From contig CAZLTJ010000001.1 in NCBI GenBank assembly GCA_964562425.1, positions 1 through 61,634 of the forward strand: 61,634 bases of DNA, given 5' to 3'. The translations under genes were made by a program, and so were the position numbers. Positions within the stretch are counted from its first letter, which is position 1; each line of letters begins with the position of its first letter. Source of the stretch: JAUWMV01 sp964562425. Its GTDB lineage: Bacteria > UBP14 > UBA6098 > B30-G16. Below the pieces are notes generated by a model. It saw only the letters and a list, made by a program, of their open reading frames with translations, had not been told where the DNA came from and did not search any database. Of the stretch, positions 37,728-47,831 are shown in pieces.

Positions 37728-39119
37728 CTAAGAATTAATCCTCAAAGGGGCAATTCCTAGTCTATCACATAAGTCGTTGTTATTAAGAAGATTATAGGTA
37801 GGTCCGTCATAAGCAATTTTTCCAGACTGGAGTGCAATAAAACGAGTTGCAAATTTTGACAATAAGTCTGTTTCGTGAGTTATAATAATTATTGAAATCT
37901 TTCTATCAACCAATTCACGCACTATAGTAAATATTTTCTCTCTACCAATATAATCCAAAGATGCAAAAGGTTCGTCAAGGATGAGGATATCTGGCTCAAT
38001 TGCCAAAACACCAGCGATACCTGCTCTTCTTTGCAGCCCATCAGAAAGTTCGAATGGAGATTTTTTCCACATTTCCTCAGAAAGTCCTAAAAGAATTAAG
38101 GCGTTTTTACAATGTTTTTGAGGGTCGGAAATCCCAAGTGAAGAAGGACCATAAAGTACATCCTCCCATAATGAGTTTGCAAAAAGCTGACGTTCAGGGA
38201 ATTGCATCGCCAATCCAGTTCGACCTGATCGAAATATTCTACCGGTCTTAGGCTTTAATATACCAAGAGAAAGAAGAGCAGCAGTAGATTTCCCTTCACC
38301 ACTTGCACCCACAAGTCCTATAACCTCACCTTTTTTTAATGCAAATGAAATCCCCGAAAAAACATTTATATTCATGTAATCAAAACTAACATTTTCAAAC
38401 GCGAGAACTGTTTCATCTGTTGGATTTGTTCTAATTTCTTGACCCTGAACTTTTGATATTAAATCTGTTCCACCGATCTTATGTAATATACCATCTTTAA
38501 TGAGTAATTTCCTTTTGCATCTCAAAAGTATGTCTGGATTTTGAGTTATGTGAATTATACCTGTTTTCTCTGCAATTTCATTAATTGCGGCGCTAAGAGA
38601 TTTTTTGCCACGGTAATCCAAGAAAGCTTCGGGTTCATCGAGAATTAGATAATCTGCACCCGAAGCAACAGCAGAAGCAATTGCAAGTCGTGCTTTCATG
38701 CCCCCAGAAAGCTCCAGAGATGAACACCCACAATGAGATTCAAATCCAAAAAGATCCATTAAATGCCTTACTCGATTTTCAATTTCACTGGATGGGAAAG
38801 CTGCATTTTCTGCACCAAAAGCGATCTCCCGATTTATTTGCGAAGCCACAAAACCATCCTCTGGATTCTGGAAAACATATCCTATTCTATGTCTGAAGTT
38901 GAAATAATCGTCATCGATGAAAGGAGAAATACCGTCAAGCTCCAATGTTCCAGACCATATTTTTTTTACTCCTGCTAATACAAGAGATAGAGTTGTTTTG
39001 CCAGAACCGTTGTTTCCGGTAATACCTAAATATTCGCCCTGTGAATTCTCAAAACTTAAGCATGATAGTATTTCCTTGAGTTCATAGCCAAAAAATATAT
39101 TTCTACCAATGAGAGCCAT
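37728..39119 (-). CDS. ecfA: Fused two-domain ECF transporter ATPase (EcfA1-EcfA2)
   Basis: 463 residues with two ABC domains. Domain 1: Walker A GNNGSGKT (35-42), VFQNPEDGF, LSGGM (137-141), LILDEP (158-163). Domain 2: GASGEGKST (271-279), MQFPERQLF, LSDGL (358-362), LILDEP (380-385), H-loop His415. In domain 1 the H-loop His is replaced by Gln193 (ITQNPD), so one ATP site is probably degenerate. It would pair with the EcfT encoded at 19960-20763. No S component is nearby. No clear Shine-Dalgarno. Confidence 0.9.
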   Translation of the reverse strand: MALIGRNIFFGYELKEILSCLSFENSQGEYLGITGNNGSGKTTLSLVLAGVKKIWSGTLELDGISPFIDDDYFNFRHRIGYVFQNPEDGFVASQINREIAFGAENAAFPSSEIENRVRHLMDLFGFESHCGCSSLELSGGMKARLAIASAVASGADYLILDEPEAFLDYRGKKSLSAAINEIAEKTGIIHITQNPDILLRCKRKLLIKDGILHKIGGTDLISKVQGQEIRTNPTDETVLAFENVSFDYMNINVFSGISFALKKGEVIGLVGASGEGKSTAALLSLGILKPKTGRIFRSGRTGLAMQFPERQLFANSLWEDVLYGPSSLGISDPQKHCKNALILLGLSEEMWKKSPFELSDGLQRRAGIAGVLAIEPDILILDEPFASLDYIGREKIFTIVRELVDRKISIIIITHETDLLSKFATRFIALQSGKIAYDGPTYNLLNNNDLCDRLGIAPLRINS

Positions 39120-39231
39120 TATAAATAAAATATATGGAATATTAAAAGTAGTTCAACCCTCTGAAAAAAAAATCTTGAAAAACATGCAAACTGCAGGTAG
39201 TTTTATTGCGAAACTTTGCATAGGAGGAAAA

Positions 39232-39966
39232 ATGCCAAATATCACTCGATTGTTTTTTATTATCTTGATTTTATCAACAGTAGTACTAGCCAGCGGTGGT
39301 GGTGGTTTCTTTTGGGTGTATCGCCAAATGAAAGTTGAACCAGCGGAAAAGGCAACAGAAACAATAAGAGATCGCTTTAGTGATTACAGTAATTGGGAAA
39401 TTAGCAACTTTCAGATGGTTTGTGCTCAATTTTCAGGACTTGCCATTGTAAATAAATATTTAAGACTTGGTGGAATAATGAAAATCGGGAGATACGATAC
39501 GGGTGATCCTTGGTCTGGACCAGATGAGGGTCAAGTTGGGTATGGCGATTTTGCACTTGCTTTTATGCCCGAGGGTTACATGCAATTTGGTATGTTCAAT
39601 GTGGCTGCAGGTTTAGGTTTAGGTATGGGGCTATATATTACTTATATTGATGACGAACTCGATGAAAACGACGGTGAGAAAGAAATATACTACTTCTTAA
39701 ATCCAGAGATATCAGGCGCATTCAACCTTTCGAAAAATTTCGCAATCCAACTTGGTTTTGGCTACCATGCTCCATTTGCAGGCAGCGATGGCGTATTTGA
39801 GCGAGATCCTCTTTTCTCGTATAAGGTTAAACCATCTGAAACAGGTGGTGTTTATATCCGATTAGGTGTTTTCTTCGGAAATCTATATGATAAAAAGTCT
39901 TATGAAAAAGAATATGAGGATTTAAAGAAAGAATTAGAGAAACGAGAACAGGAAAAATTCGAATAG
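39232..39966 (+). CDS. Predicted outer-membrane barrel protein with coiled-coil tail
   Basis: A 244-residue protein starting at the ATG at 39232, directly after AGGAGG; an in-frame upstream start at 39109 would overlap ecfA and lacks a ribosome site. Signal peptide about residues 1-21 (cleavage near LASGGGG), strands typical of a small barrel (GLGMGLYITYI, GVYIRLGVFFG), then a charged helix of about 25 residues with Lys-Glu repeats. Function unknown. A strong terminator follows. Confidence 0.72.
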   Translation: MPNITRLFFIILILSTVVLASGGGGFFWVYRQMKVEPAEKATETIRDRFSDYSNWEISNFQMVCAQFSGLAIVNKYLRLGGIMKIGRYDTGDPWSGPDEGQVGYGDFALAFMPEGYMQFGMFNVAAGLGLGMGLYITYIDDELDENDGEKEIYYFLNPEISGAFNLSKNFAIQLGFGYHAPFAGSDGVFERDPLFSYKVKPSETGGVYIRLGVFFGNLYDKKSYEKEYEDLKKELEKREQEKFE

Positions 39967-40055
39967 AAATCCAAGAAACAGTAAAGTAGATAATCCTTTT
40001 CGAAACTGATCGTTCACAAACTTCATTTGTCTTTTATTTATAATGTGAAAATATT

Positions 40056-40081
40056 AAGCCCATCATTTAGGATGGGCTTTT
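40056..40081 (+). terminator. Rho-independent terminator, probably bidirectional
   Basis: Perfect 9-bp stem AAGCCCATC/GATGGGCTT with a 6-base loop (40056-40079), followed by T residues. It lies 90 bases after the barrel gene stop and 36 before the convergent TIGR03790 gene ends, so it can serve both strands. Confidence 0.88.
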
Positions 40082-40116
40082 CCATGTTTATCATGAAAAC
40101 CGTAAGGTTTAATTTT

Positions 40117-41907
40117 TTATTTTAAGTAAATTACCTTTCTCGAAATTTGGAAATTCTCGTGATTAGCCTTAATTAAATAGATGCCATCAGTTATGTTATC
40201 ACCGGGTTTCCAGATGACTTCCTTGCCATTAAACCGAGCTACAATATGTCCAGTTAAATCTTGGATAATTATATCAGCATCGAATGAACATGCAATCTGC
40301 AATGCAGAATTAAATGGGTTAGGATAAGCATTGATTCGCCACGATTCGGGCTTTTCAGCAATCTCGTATACTTCCAATAATCCATCTCTGCCACATATAA
40401 ATGAATCACCAGGTGTAACATATTCATTTCCAACAGGATCGACCATTTCAATCTTTAAATAATATATACTGTCAGGCATAAGACCGTCTAAAATAAATTT
40501 ATGACGAGTTCGCCAAAGTTCTGTCCAATCAGTTGAATCATAGGGCAAAAATCGGGTTTGACCATATAAAGCCCTAGCTATAACTAATTCCGGGAATTCC
40601 ACTGACGTAGGAATCTCTATAGATACGACAGCGGTATCATCGTGCGAATGCAAAAGAATTTCGGGATGTGGTGGTGAGATTGTATCCTTTTCAAGCAATT
40701 TACTTTTTAAAGGATTATATATCGGATCGCCAATGTATATACCCATCCACATAAATCTCTGTTCAGATAGACACGATGCTTCTGCAAAATTATATCCAGA
40801 AAGTATATAATATAAGAAAACTTCCGGTCTTGCATGACCTATTGTAAATGGTTCAGCCACAACACCAGCTCCACATGTTAAACCTCTTTTAAAAGCATTA
40901 GCTAGAAAAGGTTGAGTGTCAGAATTGCGTATATTATTACCAGAATTTGAGTTTAGATCACATGCAGCAGCTCCCGGAATCCATTCCCATCTGTCCTGAT
41001 ATCTATTGTAATTATACCATCCACCATACCATAGTGCATTTGGAGCAGAATCCGCTGGAGAGCCATCCGAAAACATTGCAAGGCTTTCTCCAATTTCAGT
41101 TTCATACGGCTCCCATTTAAGTTTAAAAAAAGAATTTTCGATGAAGAATTTGCCAAATGCAATGGATGAATCCACCTGAGCATAACTGTTATATCCAAAT
41201 GGATATCGACTTAGAAGTATAGAATCGGGATATTCGCTAAATCTAGAGTCTACGTATCCTATACCGTTATAATAACCTGAATCAGATATTATATACTTTT
41301 CAGCATACAAGGCTTTATCTACTAAACCCTTGCAATATTCAACATTGATTCCATCTAATCTTGTAACCAAAAACAATCTTTTCCCACCATATGTCTCAGT
41401 TCCACGAAAATGACCTTTATCTGAACCAACGGAAGGGGAACTTTCACCATAAACGTAATTAATTAACCCCCATGTAGTTAAGTGACCATCTGCAGAATCC
41501 AAAAGACCAGGAACATACAACATATTATCAACACCTCTTGTGCGATTAGTATCCATATAGGTTCTAACTCTGGCTGGAATACCATATGAAAGTAAAATAT
41601 AGAAAATATTAGACTCACCTAATGAATCTATTTTATCCATAATAGGTATAACAAGCTGATTATAGAAATCTTTCCAGTTTGAATAAGTAAAACCATTAAT
41701 CGTAGCAATAGCAAGAATGTTTGACGAAGGGACACTCCTTAGATTGGCATAGTACATCGCTGTCTCTTCTGAATCGCCAATACCATTATCATTATTGTCG
41801 GGGAAATCTGTATTGTAAACGATTAATATTTTTGAGGGGTCATCGTCAGCAATTGTTAAGGAGAATACAAAAATTATTAACAAAACCGAAAATATTAAAT
41901 ATTTCAT
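40117..41907 (-). CDS. TIGR03790-family secreted protein with T9SS-type sorting domain
   Basis: 596 residues: signal peptide (cleavage near TIADD), then the TIGR03790 region (ILIVYNTDFPDN, SILLSYGIPARV, GKRLFLVTRLDG, about residues 25-390), a fibronectin-III-like stretch (about 410-500) and a C-terminal sorting domain (NAYPNPFNSALQI to KVIYLK). TIGR03790 proteins are secreted and resemble gingipain-type caspase folds, but no catalytic Cys/His pair can be assigned here. The gene is preceded by GGAGGGG. It shares the sorting signal with the genes at 20992 and 45696. Confidence 0.85.
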   Translation of the reverse strand: MKYLIFSVLLIIFVFSLTIADDDPSKILIVYNTDFPDNNDNGIGDSEETAMYYANLRSVPSSNILAIATINGFTYSNWKDFYNQLVIPIMDKIDSLGESNIFYILLSYGIPARVRTYMDTNRTRGVDNMLYVPGLLDSADGHLTTWGLINYVYGESSPSVGSDKGHFRGTETYGGKRLFLVTRLDGINVEYCKGLVDKALYAEKYIISDSGYYNGIGYVDSRFSEYPDSILLSRYPFGYNSYAQVDSSIAFGKFFIENSFFKLKWEPYETEIGESLAMFSDGSPADSAPNALWYGGWYNYNRYQDRWEWIPGAAACDLNSNSGNNIRNSDTQPFLANAFKRGLTCGAGVVAEPFTIGHARPEVFLYYILSGYNFAEASCLSEQRFMWMGIYIGDPIYNPLKSKLLEKDTISPPHPEILLHSHDDTAVVSIEIPTSVEFPELVIARALYGQTRFLPYDSTDWTELWRTRHKFILDGLMPDSIYYLKIEMVDPVGNEYVTPGDSFICGRDGLLEVYEIAEKPESWRINAYPNPFNSALQIACSFDADIIIQDLTGHIVARFNGKEVIWKPGDNITDGIYLIKANHENFQISRKVIYLK

Positions 41908-42071
41908 AATTCCCCTCCATTTGTATTATAACTCAAAGACAAAGCCTAAAATGCAAAGTTTTAATCATAATTCATTTCTAATAAATATGATAACTACAGA
42001 ATATCTTTGTGAAAGTATGCTGAAAAATCATATAACTTTGTATAGTTGAAAAATAATTTAGCAGAATAATA

Positions 42072-43253
42072 TTAAAACATGTAACGCAAATAATAATAAT
42101 CCCATCTTAAGCCATAGGAATTTGTGGATCCAACGAAAACATAATTGTTATCTCTAAAAACTGCTATATCTCGAAGTACTTCTGAGAATGGTGGTCCCAT
42201 TGTAAATTCCCAAATAATGGAACCGTCGTCATTCGTTTTTACAAAATATGCACCAGACATTCCAAATTTATCTTTAACACCCGCGAAAACAAAAGAGCCA
42301 CCTAAAGATGATGAAGCAACATCGTAAAAACATTCCTCCTGCCCAGGAGAACCATATCTTTTTGTCCAAACTGAATCACCTTCTGGAGTAACTTTCATAA
42401 TCCAGGCGTCACCTTCGCCAGGTCCCCATGTATTATAATATCCTGCAATAATCATTCCACCATCGGGCAATGGTATTCCTGAGTAAAATATCCTGTCTCC
42501 TCTTCCACCATAAATCCTTGGGTGAGTTGTGAAAGCACCTTCATCATTAATCTGTAAAATCAAAGCAGTGTAGTTTTTTGTTAACTGGTCTAAAAAGTAA
42601 CCGATTACAAAATATCCACCTCCAATTTTGATAATGATATCTGTCCCAACAACCAATGCCGACGGCCAATCAAATGTTTGAACCCATTGTACACTTCCAT
42701 CTGGGAATAGTTTTAAAATAAGTAAATAACTAACATAACCATTAATTGCACGATCAAATCTTTGGTTTACAACACCTGTTAATATTGATCCACCATCTCT
42801 CGTTGCTTTTATAGAATTGGCGAAACTAAGGTTAGGTGAATGGAAAATTGAAGTCCACTGTGAGTCTCCAAATTGATTGACACAAACAACATAAACACTC
42901 CCAACAAATTCCGCACTAAGATCATCATAATGTAAATTTTTTACCCCAGCTATAAGATATTTGTTAGACATTGTTTTTGCTAAACTATAAGCAATATCAT
43001 CCCCTTTATCTCCGTAAATACGAAACCAAAAAACACTTCCAATAGGATCAGTTTTAACAAGAAACATATCTTTATCATTTCCAGAAGGTGTAAAAGATTC
43101 TGTATATCCAGCTGACAATAGCATACCACCATCTGTTATTTGGATACTATAGGCTTTTTCATCTCGAACACCCCCAAACGATCTATCCTCGATTTGCGCA
43201 AAAACAACACATATTAAACAAACTGCTAATAATGTAAATATCAAATGCTTCAT
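42072..43253 (-). CDS. Secreted seven-bladed beta-propeller-like repeat protein
   Basis: 393 residues: signal peptide (cleavage near VFAQ, 19-20) followed by seven repeats of about 50 residues, each with a core like GGMLLSAGYT, GGSILTGVV, GGYFVIGY, GGMIIAGYY, GGSFVFAG, NNYVFVGST. Seven repeats suggest a complete propeller. It lacks a sorting domain at the C-terminus (ends YYLRYMF), unlike its neighbours, so it is periplasmic or secreted by another route. Function unknown. Confidence 0.75.
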   Translation of the reverse strand: MKHLIFTLLAVCLICVVFAQIEDRSFGGVRDEKAYSIQITDGGMLLSAGYTESFTPSGNDKDMFLVKTDPIGSVFWFRIYGDKGDDIAYSLAKTMSNKYLIAGVKNLHYDDLSAEFVGSVYVVCVNQFGDSQWTSIFHSPNLSFANSIKATRDGGSILTGVVNQRFDRAINGYVSYLLILKLFPDGSVQWVQTFDWPSALVVGTDIIIKIGGGYFVIGYFLDQLTKNYTALILQINDEGAFTTHPRIYGGRGDRIFYSGIPLPDGGMIIAGYYNTWGPGEGDAWIMKVTPEGDSVWTKRYGSPGQEECFYDVASSSLGGSFVFAGVKDKFGMSGAYFVKTNDDGSIIWEFTMGPPFSEVLRDIAVFRDNNYVFVGSTNSYGLRWDYYYLRYMF

Positions 43254-43275
43254 ATACTTCCTCTCGTCAATTTTT

Positions 43276-43304
43276 ATAATATATTATTATTAATTTTTTG
43301 GCAA
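43276..43304 (-). promoter_or_regulatory. Putative promoter of the propeller-protein gene
   Basis: Minus-strand TTGCCA (43304-43299), 17-base spacer, TATTAT (43281-43276), 23 bases before the ATG. Confidence 0.5.
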
Positions 43305-43530
43305 GAACAAAGAGAAGATTGATTTGGAAATATTATATATTAAAGAGTCTAAAACTTCATTGAGATTTAATTTAGACGTTAGTATTGGTTACTAATTTCT
43401 AAACATACAACTTTTTAATTTAAATTATTAAGAGTATTGAGTATATTCTGTGAATAGAATTAACTTCATCAATTATTTATCTTTTAGAATGTTCCTAATA
43501 CAATAAATAAATTACAAGGAGGGTTAAAAG

Positions 43531-45210
43531 ATGGAACGCGAAATTCATGCCCCAAAAGGCACAAAATTAACATGTAAAGGTTGGCAGCAGGAAGCAGTAA
43601 TGAGGATGCTAATGAATAATCTTGATCCAGAAGTAGCCGAAGATTACGAGAATTTAATAGTTTATGGCGGAACAGGCAAAGCAGCAAGAAATTGGAAATG
43701 TTTCGATGCAATAATCTGCACTCTTAAGGAACTTGAAGACGATGAAACAATGCTGGTTCAGTCTGGTAAGCCTGTGGGTGTTTTTAAGACTCACAAATGG
43801 GCACCGAAAGTAATCATTGCTAACTCAAACATTGTACCTCATTGGGCTAATTGGGATTATTTTAATGAACTCGATAAATTAGGCTTGATAATGTATGGTC
43901 AGATGACCGCAGGTTCATGGATTTACATTGGCACACAAGGGATACTTCAAGGCACATACGAAACATTTGCTGCAGCAGGCAGAAAAAAATTCGGTACAGA
44001 TAATCTAAAAGGCAAATTAATCGTATCTGGAGGATGCGGAGGTATGTCTGGGGCTCAACCACTTGCTGCTACCATGAATAATGCTACTTATCTTGCCGCT
44101 GAAGTTAATATACATAGGATTGAACGTAGATTAGAATCTAACTACCTCGATGAACTCGAAATCGATTTAGATAAAGCAATACAACGAGCTGTCGAATATA
44201 AAGAAAATGGAATTGCAAAGAGCATTTCCTGGCATGGAAATATTGTGGATCTGCTTCAGGCTCTTGTTAATAAAAACATTACACCAGATTTGCTAACCGA
44301 TCAGACATCAGCACACGATCCACTTTTCGGGTATGTTCCTGAAAATACAACCTACAAAGAAGCAATCGAACTTCGTGATGAGGACTCTGAGGAATATTTA
44401 AAATGCTCTTTCAAAACGATGGCTAAACACGTCCGACTTATGATGACGTTACAGAAACGAGGTGCAGAAACATTCGATTATGGCAACAATCTTCGCGGAA
44501 ATGCACTCGAGGGTGGATTTATAAGAGAAAATGAAATTAAAAATATAGACGGTTCATGGAAATATCCGGGATTTATACCTGCATATATTCGACCGCTATT
44601 CTGCAAAGGTCAAGGACCTTTCAGATGGGTAGCATTATCAGGGGATCCTCAGGACATCTATACAATCGACGAAGAGTTATTAAAAATGTTCCCCGAAAAA
44701 GTGCTTCTCAATCGATGGCTTACCTTGGCAAAAGAGCGAGTTAAATTTCAGGGATTACCTGCCCGTATTTGCTGGCTGGGTTACGGTGACCGAGCCAAAG
44801 CTGGACTTATGTTTAACCGACTTGTCCGAGAAGGAAAAGTTAAAGCTCCGATCGTTATTGGTCGAGATCATTTGGATTGCGGTTCTGTGGCATCACCAAA
44901 TCGTGAAACGGAAAATATGAAAGATGGCTCAGATGCAATAGCTGATTGGCCACTTTTAAACTTTGGACTTAATGCAATTTCAGGTGCATCATGGGTTTCA
45001 TTCCATGATGGTGGCGGAGTTGGAATAGGTTACAGCCTTCATTCTGGGCAAGTCATCGTTGCAGATGGAACAGAAATGATGGACGAAAGACTCCGATTAG
45101 TACTTACGAACGATCCGGGAACTGGTATTGCAAGACATGTAGATGCAGGTTATGAAAAAGCAATAAAATTTGCCAAAAAAGCAGACGTGAAAATACCGAT
45201 GATGGAATAG
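43531..45210 (+). CDS. hutU: Urocanate hydratase
   Basis: A 559-residue NAD-dependent enzyme converting urocanate to imidazolonepropionate in histidine breakdown. The NAD-binding loop GGCGGMSGAQPLA and the active region GRDHLDCGSVASPNRE are intact, as are NWDYFNELD and GTQGILQGTYE. Length is the normal 555-560. AAGGAGGG lies 8 bases before the ATG. The partner genes hutH, hutI and hutG are not in this window, so the gene stands alone between secreted-protein genes. Confidence 0.98.
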   Translation: MEREIHAPKGTKLTCKGWQQEAVMRMLMNNLDPEVAEDYENLIVYGGTGKAARNWKCFDAIICTLKELEDDETMLVQSGKPVGVFKTHKWAPKVIIANSNIVPHWANWDYFNELDKLGLIMYGQMTAGSWIYIGTQGILQGTYETFAAAGRKKFGTDNLKGKLIVSGGCGGMSGAQPLAATMNNATYLAAEVNIHRIERRLESNYLDELEIDLDKAIQRAVEYKENGIAKSISWHGNIVDLLQALVNKNITPDLLTDQTSAHDPLFGYVPENTTYKEAIELRDEDSEEYLKCSFKTMAKHVRLMMTLQKRGAETFDYGNNLRGNALEGGFIRENEIKNIDGSWKYPGFIPAYIRPLFCKGQGPFRWVALSGDPQDIYTIDEELLKMFPEKVLLNRWLTLAKERVKFQGLPARICWLGYGDRAKAGLMFNRLVREGKVKAPIVIGRDHLDCGSVASPNRETENMKDGSDAIADWPLLNFGLNAISGASWVSFHDGGGVGIGYSLHSGQVIVADGTEMMDERLRLVLTNDPGTGIARHVDAGYEKAIKFAKKADVKIPMME

Positions 45211-45695
45211 TGCATTTAAAGTGCGGTTTAATAAATTAATATGATTTTCCGGATTTTTATGTTACAAATGTCTAACTTCTGTTTCAGATATTATTAGACA
45301 ATAATTTTATTAATTGACTCATACTTATAATCAGTTGAAAAAATAAGTATCCCAATCGAAAAGCACTCGATCTGTGATGGTGAGTATGCATAAAGTAAAT
45401 TAATGCGTTATGTTAACAGGCTTAAATTTTCGAGGAACCGAGCCTATAAAGATACTTAAATTTAATAGGAATCATGACATAAGAAGATGGTGAATATTTT
45501 TATTCATTTCGACGAAGGAAATTAGGGGAACTCATGATTCTCATCTTCTAACCTAAAAAGTCATATAACGTAATATAAAACATAATTTAAGATAGATAGT
45601 CTCACAGTAGCTGAAGATAGTTTAAATACCTTTAAGTAAGCTATTTAGAATCCTCCATAAATTGATTAGTGGAGAAATCATTTTTGACAGCAGTA
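45211..45695. other. Gene-free stretch with clustered inverted repeats, possible structured RNA
   Basis: 485 bases between the convergent hutU and LVIVD-protein genes with no coding frame. Between 45321 and 45549 a series of inverted repeats is visible: 45321-45328/45343-45350 (8 bp), 45355-45359/45367-45371 (5), 45418-45422/45441-45445 (5), and two interlocked pairs 45469-45477/45532-45540 (9) and 45482-45489/45542-45549 (8). A perfect TGAATA/TATTCA hairpin lies inside. No known RNA family was recognised. Direction of transcription is unknown. Confidence 0.4.
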
Positions 45696-47831
45696 TCATT
45701 TAATTAATGTTATTTTTGACATCACCGTTTCATTACTGCTATTTACTTTAACAAAATATATCCCGGACTTCAATCCTTCGGCTTCCCAAATATATTTCCC
45801 CGGAACACTCACATTATCCTTTTTAATTAATCGACCATCAGTAGTGAAAATTTCAATCACAATGGGTTCATTGAAACAGGACAGATCTATTACACATTGA
45901 GCATTAAATGGGTTTGGGAATGAATAAATCTCAGGTGTTTTGGGTCGCAGCTTTTCCTCTGAAATTCCGGAATATTCGGAAACATCGAAAATATAGAAAA
46001 AAGGACCATTTGCTACGTAAGCATAAGGCGGTCTGACATATACATCTCCCCAAGTAAATTCTGTATACGGCAAATTATACGATTCTACAATCCTTATATC
46101 CCCTAAATCTGCAAAATTTATTAATAGAAAGTCGTCATCATTCACAGCATAAATAATAGAATCGCATATATAAATATTTTTTAGGAAATTAAATGATTCA
46201 GATGCAATTTCGTTTAGAACAAATGGATTACTTATATCATAAATACGTAGACCAGTATTTGATTTCGTGAGAAAAAGTTTATCATCACTTAGAACCATTT
46301 CCGAAATGAAACCCTCACCCGGTGTAGTAACGTCTAATGAGTCAGAAATCAATGGTCCCCATGGATTATAAGCGTCGATTATGAATATTTTTGCTTTTAT
46401 GTCATTGGAAAGCGCTGCATACACAATTCCGCTATTGGAAACTACATTGCTGGCTGTGGGATACGGAACACCCCGAAGCGGTATCCTAGATAATATTGTG
46501 GCAGCTAATGGATGTATTACATCCAATAATAACATAGAATCATTGGTTATCGCATAAAGAAGGAAGTTCTGAATATCCATTGTATTTATCGGTTGTTTCG
46601 TATCTATTCTGGTTAATACTTGTGGATTTGACGGTTGTCGAATATATAACGCTTGAATCCCATTACCGGTGGCATTAGTGAAATACAAAAAAGTATCTGT
46701 AATGTCAATTCCCATGGGTTGTCCTAATATCGGTATCACTTTCTCAAAAAACGGATTACTTTTATCACTTATATTAATCGTACCTAAGTATCCGTTACGG
46801 GCTTTTTTACTCAATACATAAACATACGGTCCCCACATTTTCATCTTTTGAAATGTAAAACCGTACGTCCCTAAAAGCCTTAATGATATAGCTCTCGAAA
46901 CATCGAAAGTATGTAAGAGGTCAGTTGTAATCGCAAAAGCAATTTCACCTTTTAGCACAATGTCTTTCCCAGTTCCTGATCTCAAGTTCTTTATCGAAAT
47001 AACATAAGCAGTATCTGATCGAATGATGATCGATGTAAGCATCGTATCGCAGAGTAACAATCCTGTGCCATCATCACGGATTATTAGTTTCCTTGTTGCA
47101 GTTTGCATATCTAAGGATTTCACTAATCTGGGTACTCTATCACTTAAAATGTTATACATTTTTACTGTGTCATCGACGAGCATATAAAATCTTTCATTTT
47201 TAGTCATAATTTGATGCACCGAACCTACAATCGGAATCCTTCCAACTTCTGTGGGAGATGTGGGAGATGAAATATTTAACACAATTAATTCGTTAGTTTT
47301 TGTGACAAACAATTGTTCTTCGTAAACAGTAGCCATTCGAGGTTGATCACAATCATATTCCCCAACCAAGACTGGCGAGGATGGATTAGAAATATTAACA
47401 ATTTGTAATTCCTTTATTCGCGCAGGTAGATATGCATAATCACCATTTAACACTAAAGTAACCACGTTTCGACCCGCATAACTGGGCAAATCTACGTGAG
47501 ATTTCTCTACTGGATTTACAGTGTCTCTTAATGAATAAATGTAAAATTTGTCATCCGATGCCACCATATACAAAAGTGAATCTCTAATTTGAAATGATTT
47601 GATTTCAGCAGCAGGTATTATTATTGAACTAACATTTTCGAGGTTAACCGAATCTGAAGCATCATATATTGTGATTTTAGTCGAAAGAACATAAAGGTAT
47701 CTACCCACCGTTTCACCATATGTTCCATGGCTCATTCGATCTAAAACACCTTCAATGGAAATGCAATTTCCAAAAGATGTAAATAAAAGTACAACCAACA
47801 ACCCCCAAACATATATAATACTTTCCCTCAT
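45696..47831 (-). CDS. Secreted LVIVD-repeat beta-propeller protein with T9SS-type sorting domain
   Basis: A 711-residue protein with a signal peptide, then a long run of LVIVD-type propeller repeats (YVLSTKITIYDASD, LQIVNISNPSSPVLVG, LRIYDISNPFVLNE; residues about 25-620) and a C-terminal sorting domain (YSFPNPFNAQCVI, VIEIFTTDGRLI, KSGIYFVKV, ending KITLIK). It would be exported and bound to the outside. GGGGGA lies before the ATG. Binding partner unknown. Confidence 0.84.
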   Translation of the reverse strand: MRESIIYVWGLLVVLLFTSFGNCISIEGVLDRMSHGTYGETVGRYLYVLSTKITIYDASDSVNLENVSSIIIPAAEIKSFQIRDSLLYMVASDDKFYIYSLRDTVNPVEKSHVDLPSYAGRNVVTLVLNGDYAYLPARIKELQIVNISNPSSPVLVGEYDCDQPRMATVYEEQLFVTKTNELIVLNISSPTSPTEVGRIPIVGSVHQIMTKNERFYMLVDDTVKMYNILSDRVPRLVKSLDMQTATRKLIIRDDGTGLLLCDTMLTSIIIRSDTAYVISIKNLRSGTGKDIVLKGEIAFAITTDLLHTFDVSRAISLRLLGTYGFTFQKMKMWGPYVYVLSKKARNGYLGTINISDKSNPFFEKVIPILGQPMGIDITDTFLYFTNATGNGIQALYIRQPSNPQVLTRIDTKQPINTMDIQNFLLYAITNDSMLLLDVIHPLAATILSRIPLRGVPYPTASNVVSNSGIVYAALSNDIKAKIFIIDAYNPWGPLISDSLDVTTPGEGFISEMVLSDDKLFLTKSNTGLRIYDISNPFVLNEIASESFNFLKNIYICDSIIYAVNDDDFLLINFADLGDIRIVESYNLPYTEFTWGDVYVRPPYAYVANGPFFYIFDVSEYSGISEEKLRPKTPEIYSFPNPFNAQCVIDLSCFNEPIVIEIFTTDGRLIKKDNVSVPGKYIWEAEGLKSGIYFVKVNSSNETVMSKITLIK

